Below, one piece after another: positions 30,930 through 39,414 of a DNA stretch of 64,000 bases. Each line of letters begins with the position of its first letter. The stretch's first letter is position 1. The notes beneath the pieces are model-generated. The model did no database searches. It saw only the letters and a program-made list of their open reading frames with translations, and was not told where the DNA came from. A program made the position numbers and the translations under genes. Source of the stretch: Mitsuaria chitosanitabida ATCC BAA-476 = NBRC 102408 (GTDB taxonomy: Bacteria > Pseudomonadota > Gammaproteobacteria > Burkholderiales > Burkholderiaceae_C); contig NZ_BCYP01000020.1 in the NCBI RefSeq assembly GCF_001598255.1, positions 1 to 64,000 on the forward strand, in the 5' to 3' direction.

Positions 30930-33088
30930 GCGCGCCCCTCCTGCACCGGACCGAGCAGGCTGACCAGCTGCACCTGGCCCTGATGCCAGGCCGACTCGAT
31001 GCGGGCCGCCAGCGCCAGCAGCTGGTCGCGGTCGCGCGCCGCCATCGCCGCCACGCCGTAGGCCTTGTTGCGGCCGTGGGCCTTCGCCATGTACATCACC
31101 GTGTCCACCAGATCGATCGCCCGTTCCCATTCGAGCAGCAGGTCCTGCGGCGCCATCGGGAAGCTGGCGAAGCCGATGGACGCGCTGATCGGGATGCGCA
31201 GCGGGCCGTGGTCGACCGGCGCGCCGCCCATCTGATCCAGCAGCCGCTGGCCGAGCTGGCGCGCGTCCTCCGGATCCTCGGACTTCACCAGGATCAGGAA
31301 TTCCTCGCCGCCCCAGCGCACCACCAGGTCCTGCTCGCGCAGCACGCTGCGCAGGCGCCGCGCGACTTCCACCAGCACGGTGTCGCCGGCCGCATGGCCC
31401 CACTGGTCGTTGATGCGCTTGAAGTGGTCGATGTCGATCAGGAACAGGCTGCCGCGCAGCCCCTGCTGGTCGCGGGTGAGCTGCGCGATGGCCTGCTGGA
31501 AATGGCGGCGGTTGGCCAGGCCGGTCAGCGGGTCGCGCTCGCTCTGCACGCGCAGCGATTCGTTGGTCTGCGCCAGGGCCGCGTTGGTCCGGCGGATGCG
31601 GCGATAGGCCAGCGCCAGCAGGGCGCCCGACAGCAGCACGCAGCCCCCCACTTCCGCCCACAGCTTGAGCTGCAGGTCGCGCGAGCGGATCTGCTCGGTC
31701 TTGAGGCTGTTGTCCTGGTTGAGCAGGCGGATCTCGCGCTGGCGCTGCTGGTCCTCGAAGCGGGCCTGCGCCTCCAGCACCGCCTTGCGCGTCTCGTCGC
31801 GCAGCACCTGGTCGAAGAGCTTGCGCGAGCGATGGAAGGCGTCGGTCGCGCCGGCCAGGTCGTCGACCTGCTCCAGGTAGCTGCCCAGCTCCAGCCAGGC
31901 ATCGGCGGTGTAGCTGCCGGCCTCGCGCTGCGCGTCCATGGTGATGGCCTGCAGCACGTCGCGCTTGCCCTCGTCCAGGCGGCGCATGCCGATCTTGGCG
32001 ATGCCCATGTTGTGCCGCGCCAGGATCTCGGTGGAGATCTCCTGGCTGTCGTGCGCGAGCGCCATGCTCTGCTCGGACAAGGCCAGCGCGCGCGGGAAGT
32101 TGCCGCTGCGCAGCTCGAAGTCCGCCAGGTTGCCCAGCGCCAGGGCCTGCAGCGTCGGCGACTGCGCCTCGCGCGCGTATTGGAGCGCCTGCTCGCGTGC
32201 CATCTGACTGACCTTGGCGTCGCTGTCCTGCGAGTAGACGATGCCCCGGATCGTGTGCAGCGAGTACATCAGCACCGGATCCGGATCCTGCTGCGCCGCG
32301 GCCAGGCCCTCCTGCGCGGTGCGCTTGGCATGGTCGATCTGCTGGCTGCGGAAGTAGTTGAAGGCGAGCGTCGCCTGCGCCGAGGCCGCGCGCCAGCTGG
32401 CGTTCATCGATCGCGCCAGGTCCAGCGCCTTCAGGCCGCTCTCGACCGACGCGTCGACCTCGCCGTAGTCGCCCTGCATGTAGGCCAGCAGCGCGGTGGC
32501 GCGCCACAGCAGCCGCGGATCGGCCTTGGCCGGGTCCAGGTCGGAGAGGCCGGCCAGCAGGCGCACGCCGGCGCCCAGCTCGCCGTTGGCCTTGAGCCAC
32601 TGGGCCTTGGCCAGCATCAGCGCCAGCGGCACCTGCGCGCGCACCGGCGAGGACTCGGGCCATTGCTTGAGCGCCTCCACCGCGGCCTCGTGACCGGGCC
32701 GGTCGCGCACCTGCGCCAGCAGCGCGGCGCGCTGGCTGAGCGCTTCCAGCCGCTCGGCGCTGCCGGGCGCGGCGCGCGCCTCCAGCGCCAGCAGATCCTT
32801 CACGTGCTCGCGCGGATGCGCGGTGCCGATGCGCTCGAGCTGTTCGAGCTCGCCTTGCAGCGCGCGGTCCCTCACCTCCACGGTCGGCGTGTCCGCCGCC
32901 GGCGAGCGATCGCAGCCGGTCAGCAAGGGCATGGCACTCGCCACGACCAGCAGCAACACCGCCAGCGGCGCGCGACAGCGCCGCGACGGCGATGCGCCGC
33001 CGGGACTCGCGCAGGCGCACGCGCGGCCCGCGCCCTGCGGCGCTGCCTCGTCCTTGCCTGTCGTGTACGGATCCCCTGCCATGCTCAT
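30926..33088 (-). CDS. TPR-sensor diguanylate cyclase (GGDEF), paralogue 1
   Basis: A 720-residue paralogue of the next gene. A hydrophobic segment near residues 43-59 ends in a lipobox-like LLTGC, so the protein may be a lipoprotein or membrane-anchored; about 40 residues precede it, which is long for a signal peptide, and the true start may be later. A TPR-rich region (about 75-440) leads to a membrane helix (LWAEVGGCVLLSGALLALAY) and a GGDEF domain with GGEEF and DIDHFKRIND intact. Here GGEEF is encoded without a homopolymer. The C-terminus VQLVSLLGPVQ matches the paralogue's tail. ATG at 33088 is preferred weakly (AGG five bases upstream); ATG at 33082 is possible. Confidence 0.85.
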   Translation of the reverse strand: MSMAGDPYTTGKDEAAPQGAGRACACASPGGASPSRRCRAPLAVLLLVVASAMPLLTGCDRSPAADTPTVEVRDRALQGELEQLERIGTAHPREHVKDLLALEARAAPGSAERLEALSQRAALLAQVRDRPGHEAAVEALKQWPESSPVRAQVPLALMLAKAQWLKANGELGAGVRLLAGLSDLDPAKADPRLLWRATALLAYMQGDYGEVDASVESGLKALDLARSMNASWRAASAQATLAFNYFRSQQIDHAKRTAQEGLAAAQQDPDPVLMYSLHTIRGIVYSQDSDAKVSQMAREQALQYAREAQSPTLQALALGNLADFELRSGNFPRALALSEQSMALAHDSQEISTEILARHNMGIAKIGMRRLDEGKRDVLQAITMDAQREAGSYTADAWLELGSYLEQVDDLAGATDAFHRSRKLFDQVLRDETRKAVLEAQARFEDQQRQREIRLLNQDNSLKTEQIRSRDLQLKLWAEVGGCVLLSGALLALAYRRIRRTNAALAQTNESLRVQSERDPLTGLANRRHFQQAIAQLTRDQQGLRGSLFLIDIDHFKRINDQWGHAAGDTVLVEVARRLRSVLREQDLVVRWGGEEFLILVKSEDPEDARQLGQRLLDQMGGAPVDHGPLRIPISASIGFASFPMAPQDLLLEWERAIDLVDTVMYMAKAHGRNKAYGVAAMAARDRDQLLALAARIESAWHQGQVQLVSLLGPVQEGRA

Positions 33089-33186
33089 CGAACCTGATGT
33101 CGTGTTGTACGTCTTGTTACTTGAGGGGCGGACGAGTTGCCGGCGTGAAGCGTGCACGACTTCGCGCCGCGACGCGCTTCGGTGAA

Positions 33187-34494
33187 CTACTTCACCGCCG
33201 AGGTGTCGCGCTCGGGACGGGCCCGTGCGAGCAGCGCCTGCAACAGGATGGCGCCGAAGGTGGCGGTCCCGATGCCTCCCAGCGTGAAGGCCCCCAGCTT
33301 GAGCGTGTAGTCACCGGTGCCGATCACCAGCGTGATCGCGGCCACCATCAGGTTGCGCGGGTCGCGGAAGTCGACGCGGTTGTCGACCCAGATGCGGGCG
33401 CCGGCCACGGCGATCAGGCCGAACACCACGATGCTGACGCCGCCCATCACCGCCAGCGGGATGGCCTGGATCAGCGCGCCGAACTTGGGCGAGAAGCCCA
33501 GCACCAGCGCCATCAGCGCCGCGACCACGAACACGGCCGTCGAATAGATGCGGGTGGCGGCCATCACGCCGATGTTCTCGGCGTAGGTGGTCACGCCGGT
33601 GCCGCCGCTGGCCCCGCTCACGATGGTGGCCAGGCCGTCGCCGATGAAGGCGCGGCCCAGCCAGGGCGACAGGTCCCGGCCGGTCATCGCGCCGACCGCC
33701 TTCAGGTGGCCGAGGTTCTCCGCCACCAGGATCAGCGCCACCGGCGCGATCATGAGCATGGCCTGACCCTCGAAGACCGGCGCCTGGAAATGCGGCAGGC
33801 CGAACCACGGCGCCGCGATCACGCCCGACAGGTCGATGGGCTTGCCCAGCCCGAAGCCGTTGGTCAGCAGCGCGTAGATCAGGCTGGCCTGGATCAGGCC
33901 GGCCAGGATCAGCAGCCGCTGCAGCATGCCGCGCGCGAAGACCGCCACCAGCGCGACGCTGACGAAGGTCGCGCCCTGCATCCATGCGTCGAAGGGCGTG
34001 GGGGCCATGTTCTTGATCGGGACCGCGGCCAGGTTCAGGCCGATCACCGCGACGACCGCGCCGGTGCCCACCGGCGGCATCAGCTTCTCGACCCAGCCGC
34101 TGCCCGAGGCCGACACGACCAGCCCGATCAGCGTGTACAGCACGCCGCAGGCGACGATGCCGCCCAGGGCCACCGCCAGATGGGGATTGGGGCCGCTGCC
34201 GCCGTAGCCGGTCGCGGCGATGACCACACCGATGAAGGCGAAGCTGGAGCCCAGGTAGCTGGGGACCCGTCCGCCGACCAGGAAGAAGAACAGCAGCGTG
34301 CCGACGCCGCTCATCAGCACCGCGACGTTGGGGTCGAAGCCCATCAGCAGCGGCGCCAGCACCGTGGCGCCGAACATCGCGATCACGTGTTGCACACCGA
34401 GGGCCGCGGTCTGCGGCCAGGACAGGCGCTCGTCAGGGGCTACCGCCGTCTCGGGGCCGACGGTCACCGGCCGCCAGCGCATCAACCACGCCAT
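33187..34494 (-). CDS. NCS2-family nucleobase permease (uracil-xanthine type)
   Basis: A 435-residue transporter with about 14 membrane segments. It starts with the family signature LSWPQTAALGVQHVIAMFGATVLAPLLMGFDPN and has the helix-8 region APVALILVAENLGHLKAVGAMTGRD with the conserved Glu, followed by SGASGGTGVTTYAENIGVMAATRIYST, the NCS2 signature. The closest named relatives are uracil permeases (UraA/RutG), which are proton symporters. Uracil or a related pyrimidine is the likely substrate. It stands alone, upstream of the diguanylate cyclase pair and separated from it by 98 bases. Confidence 0.92.
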   Translation of the reverse strand: MAWLMRWRPVTVGPETAVAPDERLSWPQTAALGVQHVIAMFGATVLAPLLMGFDPNVAVLMSGVGTLLFFFLVGGRVPSYLGSSFAFIGVVIAATGYGGSGPNPHLAVALGGIVACGVLYTLIGLVVSASGSGWVEKLMPPVGTGAVVAVIGLNLAAVPIKNMAPTPFDAWMQGATFVSVALVAVFARGMLQRLLILAGLIQASLIYALLTNGFGLGKPIDLSGVIAAPWFGLPHFQAPVFEGQAMLMIAPVALILVAENLGHLKAVGAMTGRDLSPWLGRAFIGDGLATIVSGASGGTGVTTYAENIGVMAATRIYSTAVFVVAALMALVLGFSPKFGALIQAIPLAVMGGVSIVVFGLIAVAGARIWVDNRVDFRDPRNLMVAAITLVIGTGDYTLKLGAFTLGGIGTATFGAILLQALLARARPERDTSAVK

Positions 34495-34732
34495 GGATTC
34501 ACCTCAATGCTGGGAGCCATCGAGTGTAGTGAGGGGGCATGGCATCGCGACCCCGGACAAGTCCGGTGACCGGCTTCCCTGTCTGAGGCTTGACGCGGTG
34601 TCGCGCCGCATGCTGGTCTTTGGCGACGCATCGCCGCCGATCGACGACAAATCGCGTCATGTTCGGACATCGGGCGCCGCGGGCGATCCCGCCGCGTCGG
34701 CAGGGGACAGGCCGGGGACAGGGGCCGGACGC

Positions 34733-35023
34733 TCAGGCCGCCGAGCCCTCGCCGGGCGGGCGCGTCTCGCCGGCCGGGTCCTCGGCGCCGGTCTCGCCGC
34801 CGGCTTCCCGGGTGGGATCCTCGTCCACCGCGCCGGGCGGCCGGCCGCGGCGCGGCGCCGGCGATTCCGCGGGCTTGATCCCGCGCCGCTTGAGCGCCTC
34901 CCGCAGCAGCAGCTCGATCTGGGCATTGGAGGAGCGCAGCTCGCGCGCGGCCAGGCGCTCGATCTCGTCCCACAGCGCGGGATCGAGTCGGAGCGGAAAC
35001 TGCTTCTTGGCGGGGCTGGCCAT
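34733..35023 (-). CDS. Ribbon-helix-helix DNA-binding protein with disordered tail
   Basis: A 96-residue protein. Residues 8-48 (FPLRLDPALWDEIERLAARELRSSNAQIELLLREALKRRG) match the Arc/MetJ ribbon-helix-helix fold: a beta strand that contacts DNA, then two helices. The remainder is Pro/Gly/Glu-rich and probably disordered. It starts 12 bases after the SPFH gene stop, so it is second in a two-gene operon. It may autoregulate that operon. No toxin gene is adjacent. Confidence 0.85.
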   Translation of the reverse strand: MASPAKKQFPLRLDPALWDEIERLAARELRSSNAQIELLLREALKRRGIKPAESPAPRRGRPPGAVDEDPTREAGGETGAEDPAGETRPPGEGSAA

Positions 35024-35035
35024 GCGCGGCGGACC

Positions 35036-35950
35036 TCAGTTGTAGAGCGTGCCCGCGTTGACGATGGGCTGGGTGTCCTTGTCGGAGCACAGCACCACCA
35101 GCAGGTTGGACACCATGGCGGCCTTGCGCTCGTCGTCGAGCTGGACGATCTCGCGTTCGCTCAGGCCCTTGAGCGCCTCCTCGACCATGCTGACCGCGCC
35201 GTGCACGATCTTCTTGCGGGCGCTGATGATGGCCTCCGCCTGCTGGCGGCGCAGCATCACCTGGGCGATTTCCGGCGCGTAGGCCAGGTGGGTCAGCATG
35301 GCGGTCTCCACCGACACGCCGGCCGGGCGGAAGCGCTCGCGCAGCTCGGCCGTCAGGGCGGCGATCACCTCGTCGGCGCCACCGCGCAGGGTGACCTCGC
35401 GCGCCTCGGTGTCCTCGCCCTCGTCGTAGGCGAACTGCGAGGCCAGGTGACGGATCGAGGCCTCGGCCTGGATGCTCACGTACTGCTCGTAGTTCTCGAC
35501 CTCGAAGACGGCGCGGGCCGTGTCGTCGACGCGCCAGACGATGGCGGCGCTGATCTCGACCGGGTTGCCGCGCTTGTCGTTGACCTTGAGCGTGGGCGCG
35601 TCGAAGTTGCGGGCCCGCAGCGAGATGCGGCGCTTGGCCATCAGCAGCGGCACGGTCCAGCGCAGGCCGGAGTTGCGGTCGGTGCCGACATAGCGGCCGA
35701 ACAGCGTCAGCACGCGCGCCTCGTTGGGTTGCTGGATGTAGAGGCCGGTCATCAGGACCAGACCGACCAGCAGCGTCAGGACCCAGGTGGGGCCGACCGC
35801 CTCGCCGCGCGAGGAGATGGCCATGAAGATCGCCAGCCCCACCAGCGCCACGCCGACGGTGAAGGTGGCATAGCCGTTCATGTGCCCGCCACTGCGCTCC
35901 TGCGGGGTGTTGTTGTGCTCGTCCTTGCGAGTGACCGCCTTGGTGCTCAT
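35036..35950 (-). CDS. SPFH/band 7 (stomatin-like) membrane protein
   Basis: A 304-residue protein with two N-terminal membrane segments (about residues 27-45 and 54-72). A band 7 domain follows (about 78-255: [31 protein letters not shown], then [28 protein letters not shown] and the helical ILxRxQAEAI-like segment [17 protein letters not shown]). SPFH proteins assemble into large membrane cages and microdomains, often with proteases. The ATG at 35950 has GGAGG seven bases upstream; a GTG one codon earlier is less well spaced. It is cotranscribed with the ribbon-helix-helix gene. Confidence 0.9.
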   Translation of the reverse strand: MSTKAVTRKDEHNNTPQERSGGHMNGYATFTVGVALVGLAIFMAISSRGEAVGPTWVLTLLVGLVLMTGLYIQQPNEARVLTLFGRYVGTDRNSGLRWTVPLLMAKRRISLRARNFDAPTLKVNDKRGNPVEISAAIVWRVDDTARAVFEVENYEQYVSIQAEASIRHLASQFAYDEGEDTEAREVTLRGGADEVIAALTAELRERFRPAGVSVETAMLTHLAYAPEIAQVMLRRQQAEAIISARKKIVHGAVSMVEEALKGLSEREIVQLDDERKAAMVSNLLVVLCSDKDTQPIVNAGTLYN

Positions 35951-36049
35951 CACCGTTCCTCCAAAAAAGGTGATATCACTTTAAGCCTCGATCCCCCGTT
36001 TCCGCAAGTCCCTCCCCCAAGGGAAGGAAGAGCTCGGCGATGCCCCATG

Positions 36050-36074
36050 AAAAAAGCGCCCACTCAGGGCGCTT
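36050..36074 (-). terminator. Terminator after dsbA
   Basis: The arms AAGCGCCC (36054-36061) and GGGCGCTT (36067-36074) with a five-base loop are followed on the minus strand by six T (complement of 36050-36055). It lies 45 bases past the dsbA stop, and it separates dsbA from the SPFH operon. Confidence 0.9.
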
Positions 36075-36118
36075 CGTTCGGGAGCGATGCCGGACGCGAG
36101 GCGCGGCACGCGTCGCGA

Positions 36119-36799
36119 TCAGGCCTTCTTGCGGGCCAGGTCCAGCAGGTAGTTCGAGACCAGGATGCAGCGCTGGCCCAGTTCCTCCTCGCTCACGCGC
36201 AGACCGAAACCGGCCTGGGCGGGGGAGGTCATGAAGCGGCCACCGATCGCCACGGTGGGGACGCCGTCGATGTTGTACTGGTCCTGCAGCTTCGCGGCCT
36301 GCTGGCACTTGGCCTGCACGGAGAAGGAGTTGTAGTTCTCCAGGAACTTGGCCTGGTCCACGCCCAGCGGCGCCAGGAAGGCGGCCATGGCCTTGGGGTC
36401 GGTCAGCGACTGGCCGCCGCGATGGATCGCGTTGAAGATGGCCGGGCGGACCTGCGCTTCCTTGCCCATCGCCTCCAGCGTGAAGAACAGGCGCTGGTGC
36501 ACCTTCACGTTCTCGCGGAAGGCCACGTGCACCTTGCGGTAGACCACGTCGGCGGGCAGCTGCTTGGCCCAGGCCTCGATGGTGGGCTCGAACACGTAGC
36601 AGTGCGGGCAGCCGTACCAGAAGAACTCGATCACCTCGATCTTGCCCGGCACCGAGGTCGGCACCGGCGTCGACAGCTTGACGTACTGGCGGCCCTCGGT
36701 GGGCCCGCCTTGCGCCTGCGCGGGGAGCGAGGCCAGCGACAGGGCGCCGGCACCGGCGGTCGACAGGGCCGTGAGGGCGGTGAATTCGCGACGCTTCAT
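36119..36799 (-). CDS. dsbA: Thiol:disulfide interchange protein DsbA
   Basis: A 226-residue periplasmic oxidase that introduces disulfides into exported proteins. The signal peptide covers residues 1-30 (MKRREFTALTALSTAGAG...PAQAQ). The thioredoxin-fold active site CPHC is at residues 64-67 in FFWYGCPHCYVFEP, and the cis-proline loop is DGVPTVAIGG. The start MKRREF is the first with a signal peptide; the frame is open further up but lacks sense. It lies 91 bases from the SPOR gene stop and may be read in the argS-SPOR-dsbA direction. DsbB is not in the window. Confidence 0.94.
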   Translation of the reverse strand: MKRREFTALTALSTAGAGALSLASLPAQAQGGPTEGRQYVKLSTPVPTSVPGKIEVIEFFWYGCPHCYVFEPTIEAWAKQLPADVVYRKVHVAFRENVKVHQRLFFTLEAMGKEAQVRPAIFNAIHRGGQSLTDPKAMAAFLAPLGVDQAKFLENYNSFSVQAKCQQAAKLQDQYNIDGVPTVAIGGRFMTSPAQAGFGLRVSEEELGQRCILVSNYLLDLARKKA

Positions 36800-36890
36800 T
36801 TCGATTCCTTGTTGGTTCCGGGCGGTGGGCCACCCGGCGGCGGCGGCCATCCTAAAAACGGAGACTTAGAGCGGCATTAACGCGCCGGGC

Positions 36891-37577
36891 TCAGCGCTGG
36901 ATGGCGACCAGGTTGGCCTCGACACCGGCATCGGCCAGCTTCTTCTGCTGGGACTCGGCCTCGTCGCGGGTGTCGAACGGGCCCAGGCGCACGCGGAAGA
37001 CGGTGCGACCCGACTGCTCGCGCTCCATCACCTTGGCCGAGAAGCCCTGGATCGCCAGCTTGGCGCGCTGCTGCTCGGCGTCCTCCATGCGCGTGAACGC
37101 GCCGGCCTGGACGAAGAAGCTGCCCTTGGAGCCATCGGCGCGCGCGCCGTCGGCGTTGCGCGATTCGGCCGGCTTCGACTCGGCCTGGCGGGTGTCCGCC
37201 GGCTTCTGCTCGGGCTTGGTCGCCGGAGCGGTCTGGACGGGGGCGGGGCGTTCGACCGGGCGGCCCTCGACGGCCGGCGCGGGCGTGTTGCCGGCGGTCA
37301 CCGCGGGGGCGGGCGTCGTCGGCGCGGGGGCCGGCGTCACCACGCCCGACGCGGCCTTCGCGCCGGCGCGGCCGGCCAGCGGCGCGTTCGGGTCCCAGTT
37401 CTTGTTGCGCTCGGCTTCCTGCGCGTCCTGCTCGGCGGTCCGCTGCGGGAGCTTGTTGACGAAGGGCACGGGCGCCTTCGTCACGTACAGCGCCACGCCC
37501 AGGGCGATCCCCAGCCCCAGCAGCAGGCCCACGATCAGGCCCATGGCGAATCCGCCGCGCTGCTTCTCCTTGCTCAT
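36891..37577 (-). CDS. SPOR-domain membrane protein (FtsN-like)
   Basis: A 228-residue bitopic protein. It has a short cytoplasmic start and a membrane helix at residues about 11-32 ([23 protein letters not shown]). A Pro/Ala/Thr-rich periplasmic linker is followed by a C-terminal SPOR domain (about 150-226: [32 protein letters not shown] ... [31 protein letters not shown]). SPOR domains bind glycan strands stripped of stem peptides at the division septum. The layout matches FtsN, but the essential FtsN motif region cannot be confirmed by eye. It overlaps argS by four bases (37574-37577). Confidence 0.9.
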   Translation of the reverse strand: MSKEKQRGGFAMGLIVGLLLGLGIALGVALYVTKAPVPFVNKLPQRTAEQDAQEAERNKNWDPNAPLAGRAGAKAASGVVTPAPAPTTPAPAVTAGNTPAPAVEGRPVERPAPVQTAPATKPEQKPADTRQAESKPAESRNADGARADGSKGSFFVQAGAFTRMEDAEQQRAKLAIQGFSAKVMEREQSGRTVFRVRLGPFDTRDEAESQQKKLADAGVEANLVAIQR

Positions 37578-39328
37578 TGCTGCTCCTGCGAGTCACGTTC
37601 CATGACGTCCGGGGCCGACACGCCCAGGACCGCCAACGCGTTGCGCACCACCTGACGCGTGGCCGCCAGCAGCGTGAGCCGGGCGCGGGTCAGGGCCGGG
37701 TCGTCGCCCAGCACGCGTTCGGCGCCATAGTAGCTGTGGAACGCGCCCGCCAGATCGCGCAGGTAGAACGCGACATCGTGCGGGGCCAGGTCTTGCGCGG
37801 CGGCGGTCAGCATGCGCGGATAGTCCGCGAGCTTGAGCATCAGCGCGTATTCCGTCGGGGCCGTCAGCAGCGACAGGTCGGCGCCGACCAGCGAGGCCTC
37901 GTCGTGCCCCTGCTCCGCGCCCTTGCGCAGCACCGAGCAGATGCGCGCATGCGCGTACTGGACGTAGAACACCGGGTTCTCGTCGTTGGCCTTGAGCGCC
38001 AGATCGACGTCGAAGACGAATTCGGTGTCGGCCTTGCGGCTGATCAGGAAGAAGCGCACCGCGTCGCGGCTGGTCCAGTCGATCAGGTCGCGCAGCGTCA
38101 CGTAGCTGCCGGCGCGCTTGGAGATCTTGACCTCCTGGCCGCCCTTCATGACCGTGACCATCTTGTGCAGCACGTAGTCGGGGAAGCCCTGCGGGATGCC
38201 GACGTCGGTGGCCTGCAGGCCGCCGCGCACCCGGGCGATCGTGCCGTGGTGGTCGGTGCCCTGGATGTTGATGCACTTGGAGAAGCCGCGCTTGAACTTG
38301 TTGACGTGGTACGCGACGTCGGGAACGAAGTAGGTGTACGTGCCGTCGGACTTGCGCATCACGCGGTCCTTGTCGTCGCCGTACTCGGTCGAGCGCAGCC
38401 ACAGCGCGCCGCCGTCCTCGTAGGTCTTGCCGTTGGCGATCATGCGCGACACCGCGTCCTCGACCTGCCCGCCGGTGTACAGCGAGGACTCGAGGAAGTA
38501 GTTGTCGAAGCGCAGGCCGAAGGCTTGCAGGTCCAGGTCCTGCTCATGGCGCAGGAAGGCCACGGCGAACTGGCGGATCGAGTCCAGGTCGTCCGGATCG
38601 CCGGAGCCGGTGAACTCGCGGTCGTCGGCCTTGACCGTCTCCTTGCGCATGAACGCGTCGGCGATGTCCTGGATGTAGTCGCCGTTGTAGAACTTCTTGC
38701 TCTCGGGATTCTCGGGATCCGTCGGCCAGATCGCGTCGCCCGGCTTGAAGCCCTTGATGCGCAGCTGCGTGCTGTGGGCCAGCGTGCCGATCTGGACGCC
38801 GGCGTCGTTGTAATAGAACTCGCGCTTGACGTTCCAGCCTTGCGTCGCGAACAGGTGGCACAGCGAGTCGCCCAGCGCCGCCTGGCGCGCGTGGCCGACG
38901 TGCAGCGGACCGGTCGGGTTGGCGGAGACGAACTCCACCAGGGCCGAGGTCTCGCGCGCGGGCTGGTGGCCGAAGGACGCGGTCGCGGCCTGCACCTCGC
39001 TCACCACCGCCTGCCTGGCGGCCGGCTTGAGCCGGATGTTGATGAAGCCGGGGCCGGCGATCTCCAGCGCCTCGACCCAGCGCTCGAAGGCGGGCTGGGC
39101 CTGCAGCTGGGCGATCAGCGTCTGCGCCAGTTCGCGCGGGTTCTTCTTCAGCGCCTTGGACAGCTGCATCGCGGCCGTGCAGGCGTAGTCGCCGTGCGAG
39201 GCCTGCTTGGGGTTCTCGAACGCGGCGGCCGGGGCGGCGGCGATCGCGCCGCTGGCGACGGCCTCGTGGCTCAGCGACTGGAGCACGGTCCCCAGGGCGG
39301 CGAGCAATTCCTGCTTGGCTTGGATCAT
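37574..39328 (-). CDS. argS: Arginyl-tRNA synthetase
   Basis: A 584-residue class I aminoacyl-tRNA synthetase. The N-terminal Add-1 domain is followed by the HIGH-type motif in [17 protein letters not shown], the KMSKS-equivalent in [16 protein letters not shown], and a C-terminal DALR anticodon-binding domain ([13 protein letters not shown] ... [14 protein letters not shown]-type segment). Length is normal for the family. The SPOR gene follows with a four-base overlap, a pairing common in Burkholderiales. It is divergent from the kinase-CNB gene, with 86 bases between the two starts. Confidence 0.97.
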   Translation of the reverse strand: MIQAKQELLAALGTVLQSLSHEAVASGAIAAAPAAAFENPKQASHGDYACTAAMQLSKALKKNPRELAQTLIAQLQAQPAFERWVEALEIAGPGFINIRLKPAARQAVVSEVQAATASFGHQPARETSALVEFVSANPTGPLHVGHARQAALGDSLCHLFATQGWNVKREFYYNDAGVQIGTLAHSTQLRIKGFKPGDAIWPTDPENPESKKFYNGDYIQDIADAFMRKETVKADDREFTGSGDPDDLDSIRQFAVAFLRHEQDLDLQAFGLRFDNYFLESSLYTGGQVEDAVSRMIANGKTYEDGGALWLRSTEYGDDKDRVMRKSDGTYTYFVPDVAYHVNKFKRGFSKCINIQGTDHHGTIARVRGGLQATDVGIPQGFPDYVLHKMVTVMKGGQEVKISKRAGSYVTLRDLIDWTSRDAVRFFLISRKADTEFVFDVDLALKANDENPVFYVQYAHARICSVLRKGAEQGHDEASLVGADLSLLTAPTEYALMLKLADYPRMLTAAAQDLAPHDVAFYLRDLAGAFHSYYGAERVLGDDPALTRARLTLLAATRQVVRNALAVLGVSAPDVMERDSQEQQ

Positions 39329-39414
39329 GGGGCCGCATTTTAGGGGGCGCGTCCCTGTAAGAGACCGTGAGCCCTCTTGCGGGCGTCATCCCCCTGGGGC
39401 AGGATGCCCCACCG

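Noticed and set aside
28752-33020. Single open frame of 1422 codons covering both diguanylate cyclases
   Set aside because: Its first half is the wrong frame of the upstream cyclase. Two separate proteins with a four-base overlap explain the sequence better.
34733-35023. Antitoxin of a toxin-antitoxin pair
   Set aside because: The ribbon-helix-helix fold fits, but the neighbours are an SPFH protein and a 238-base gap before a permease; there is no small toxin gene.
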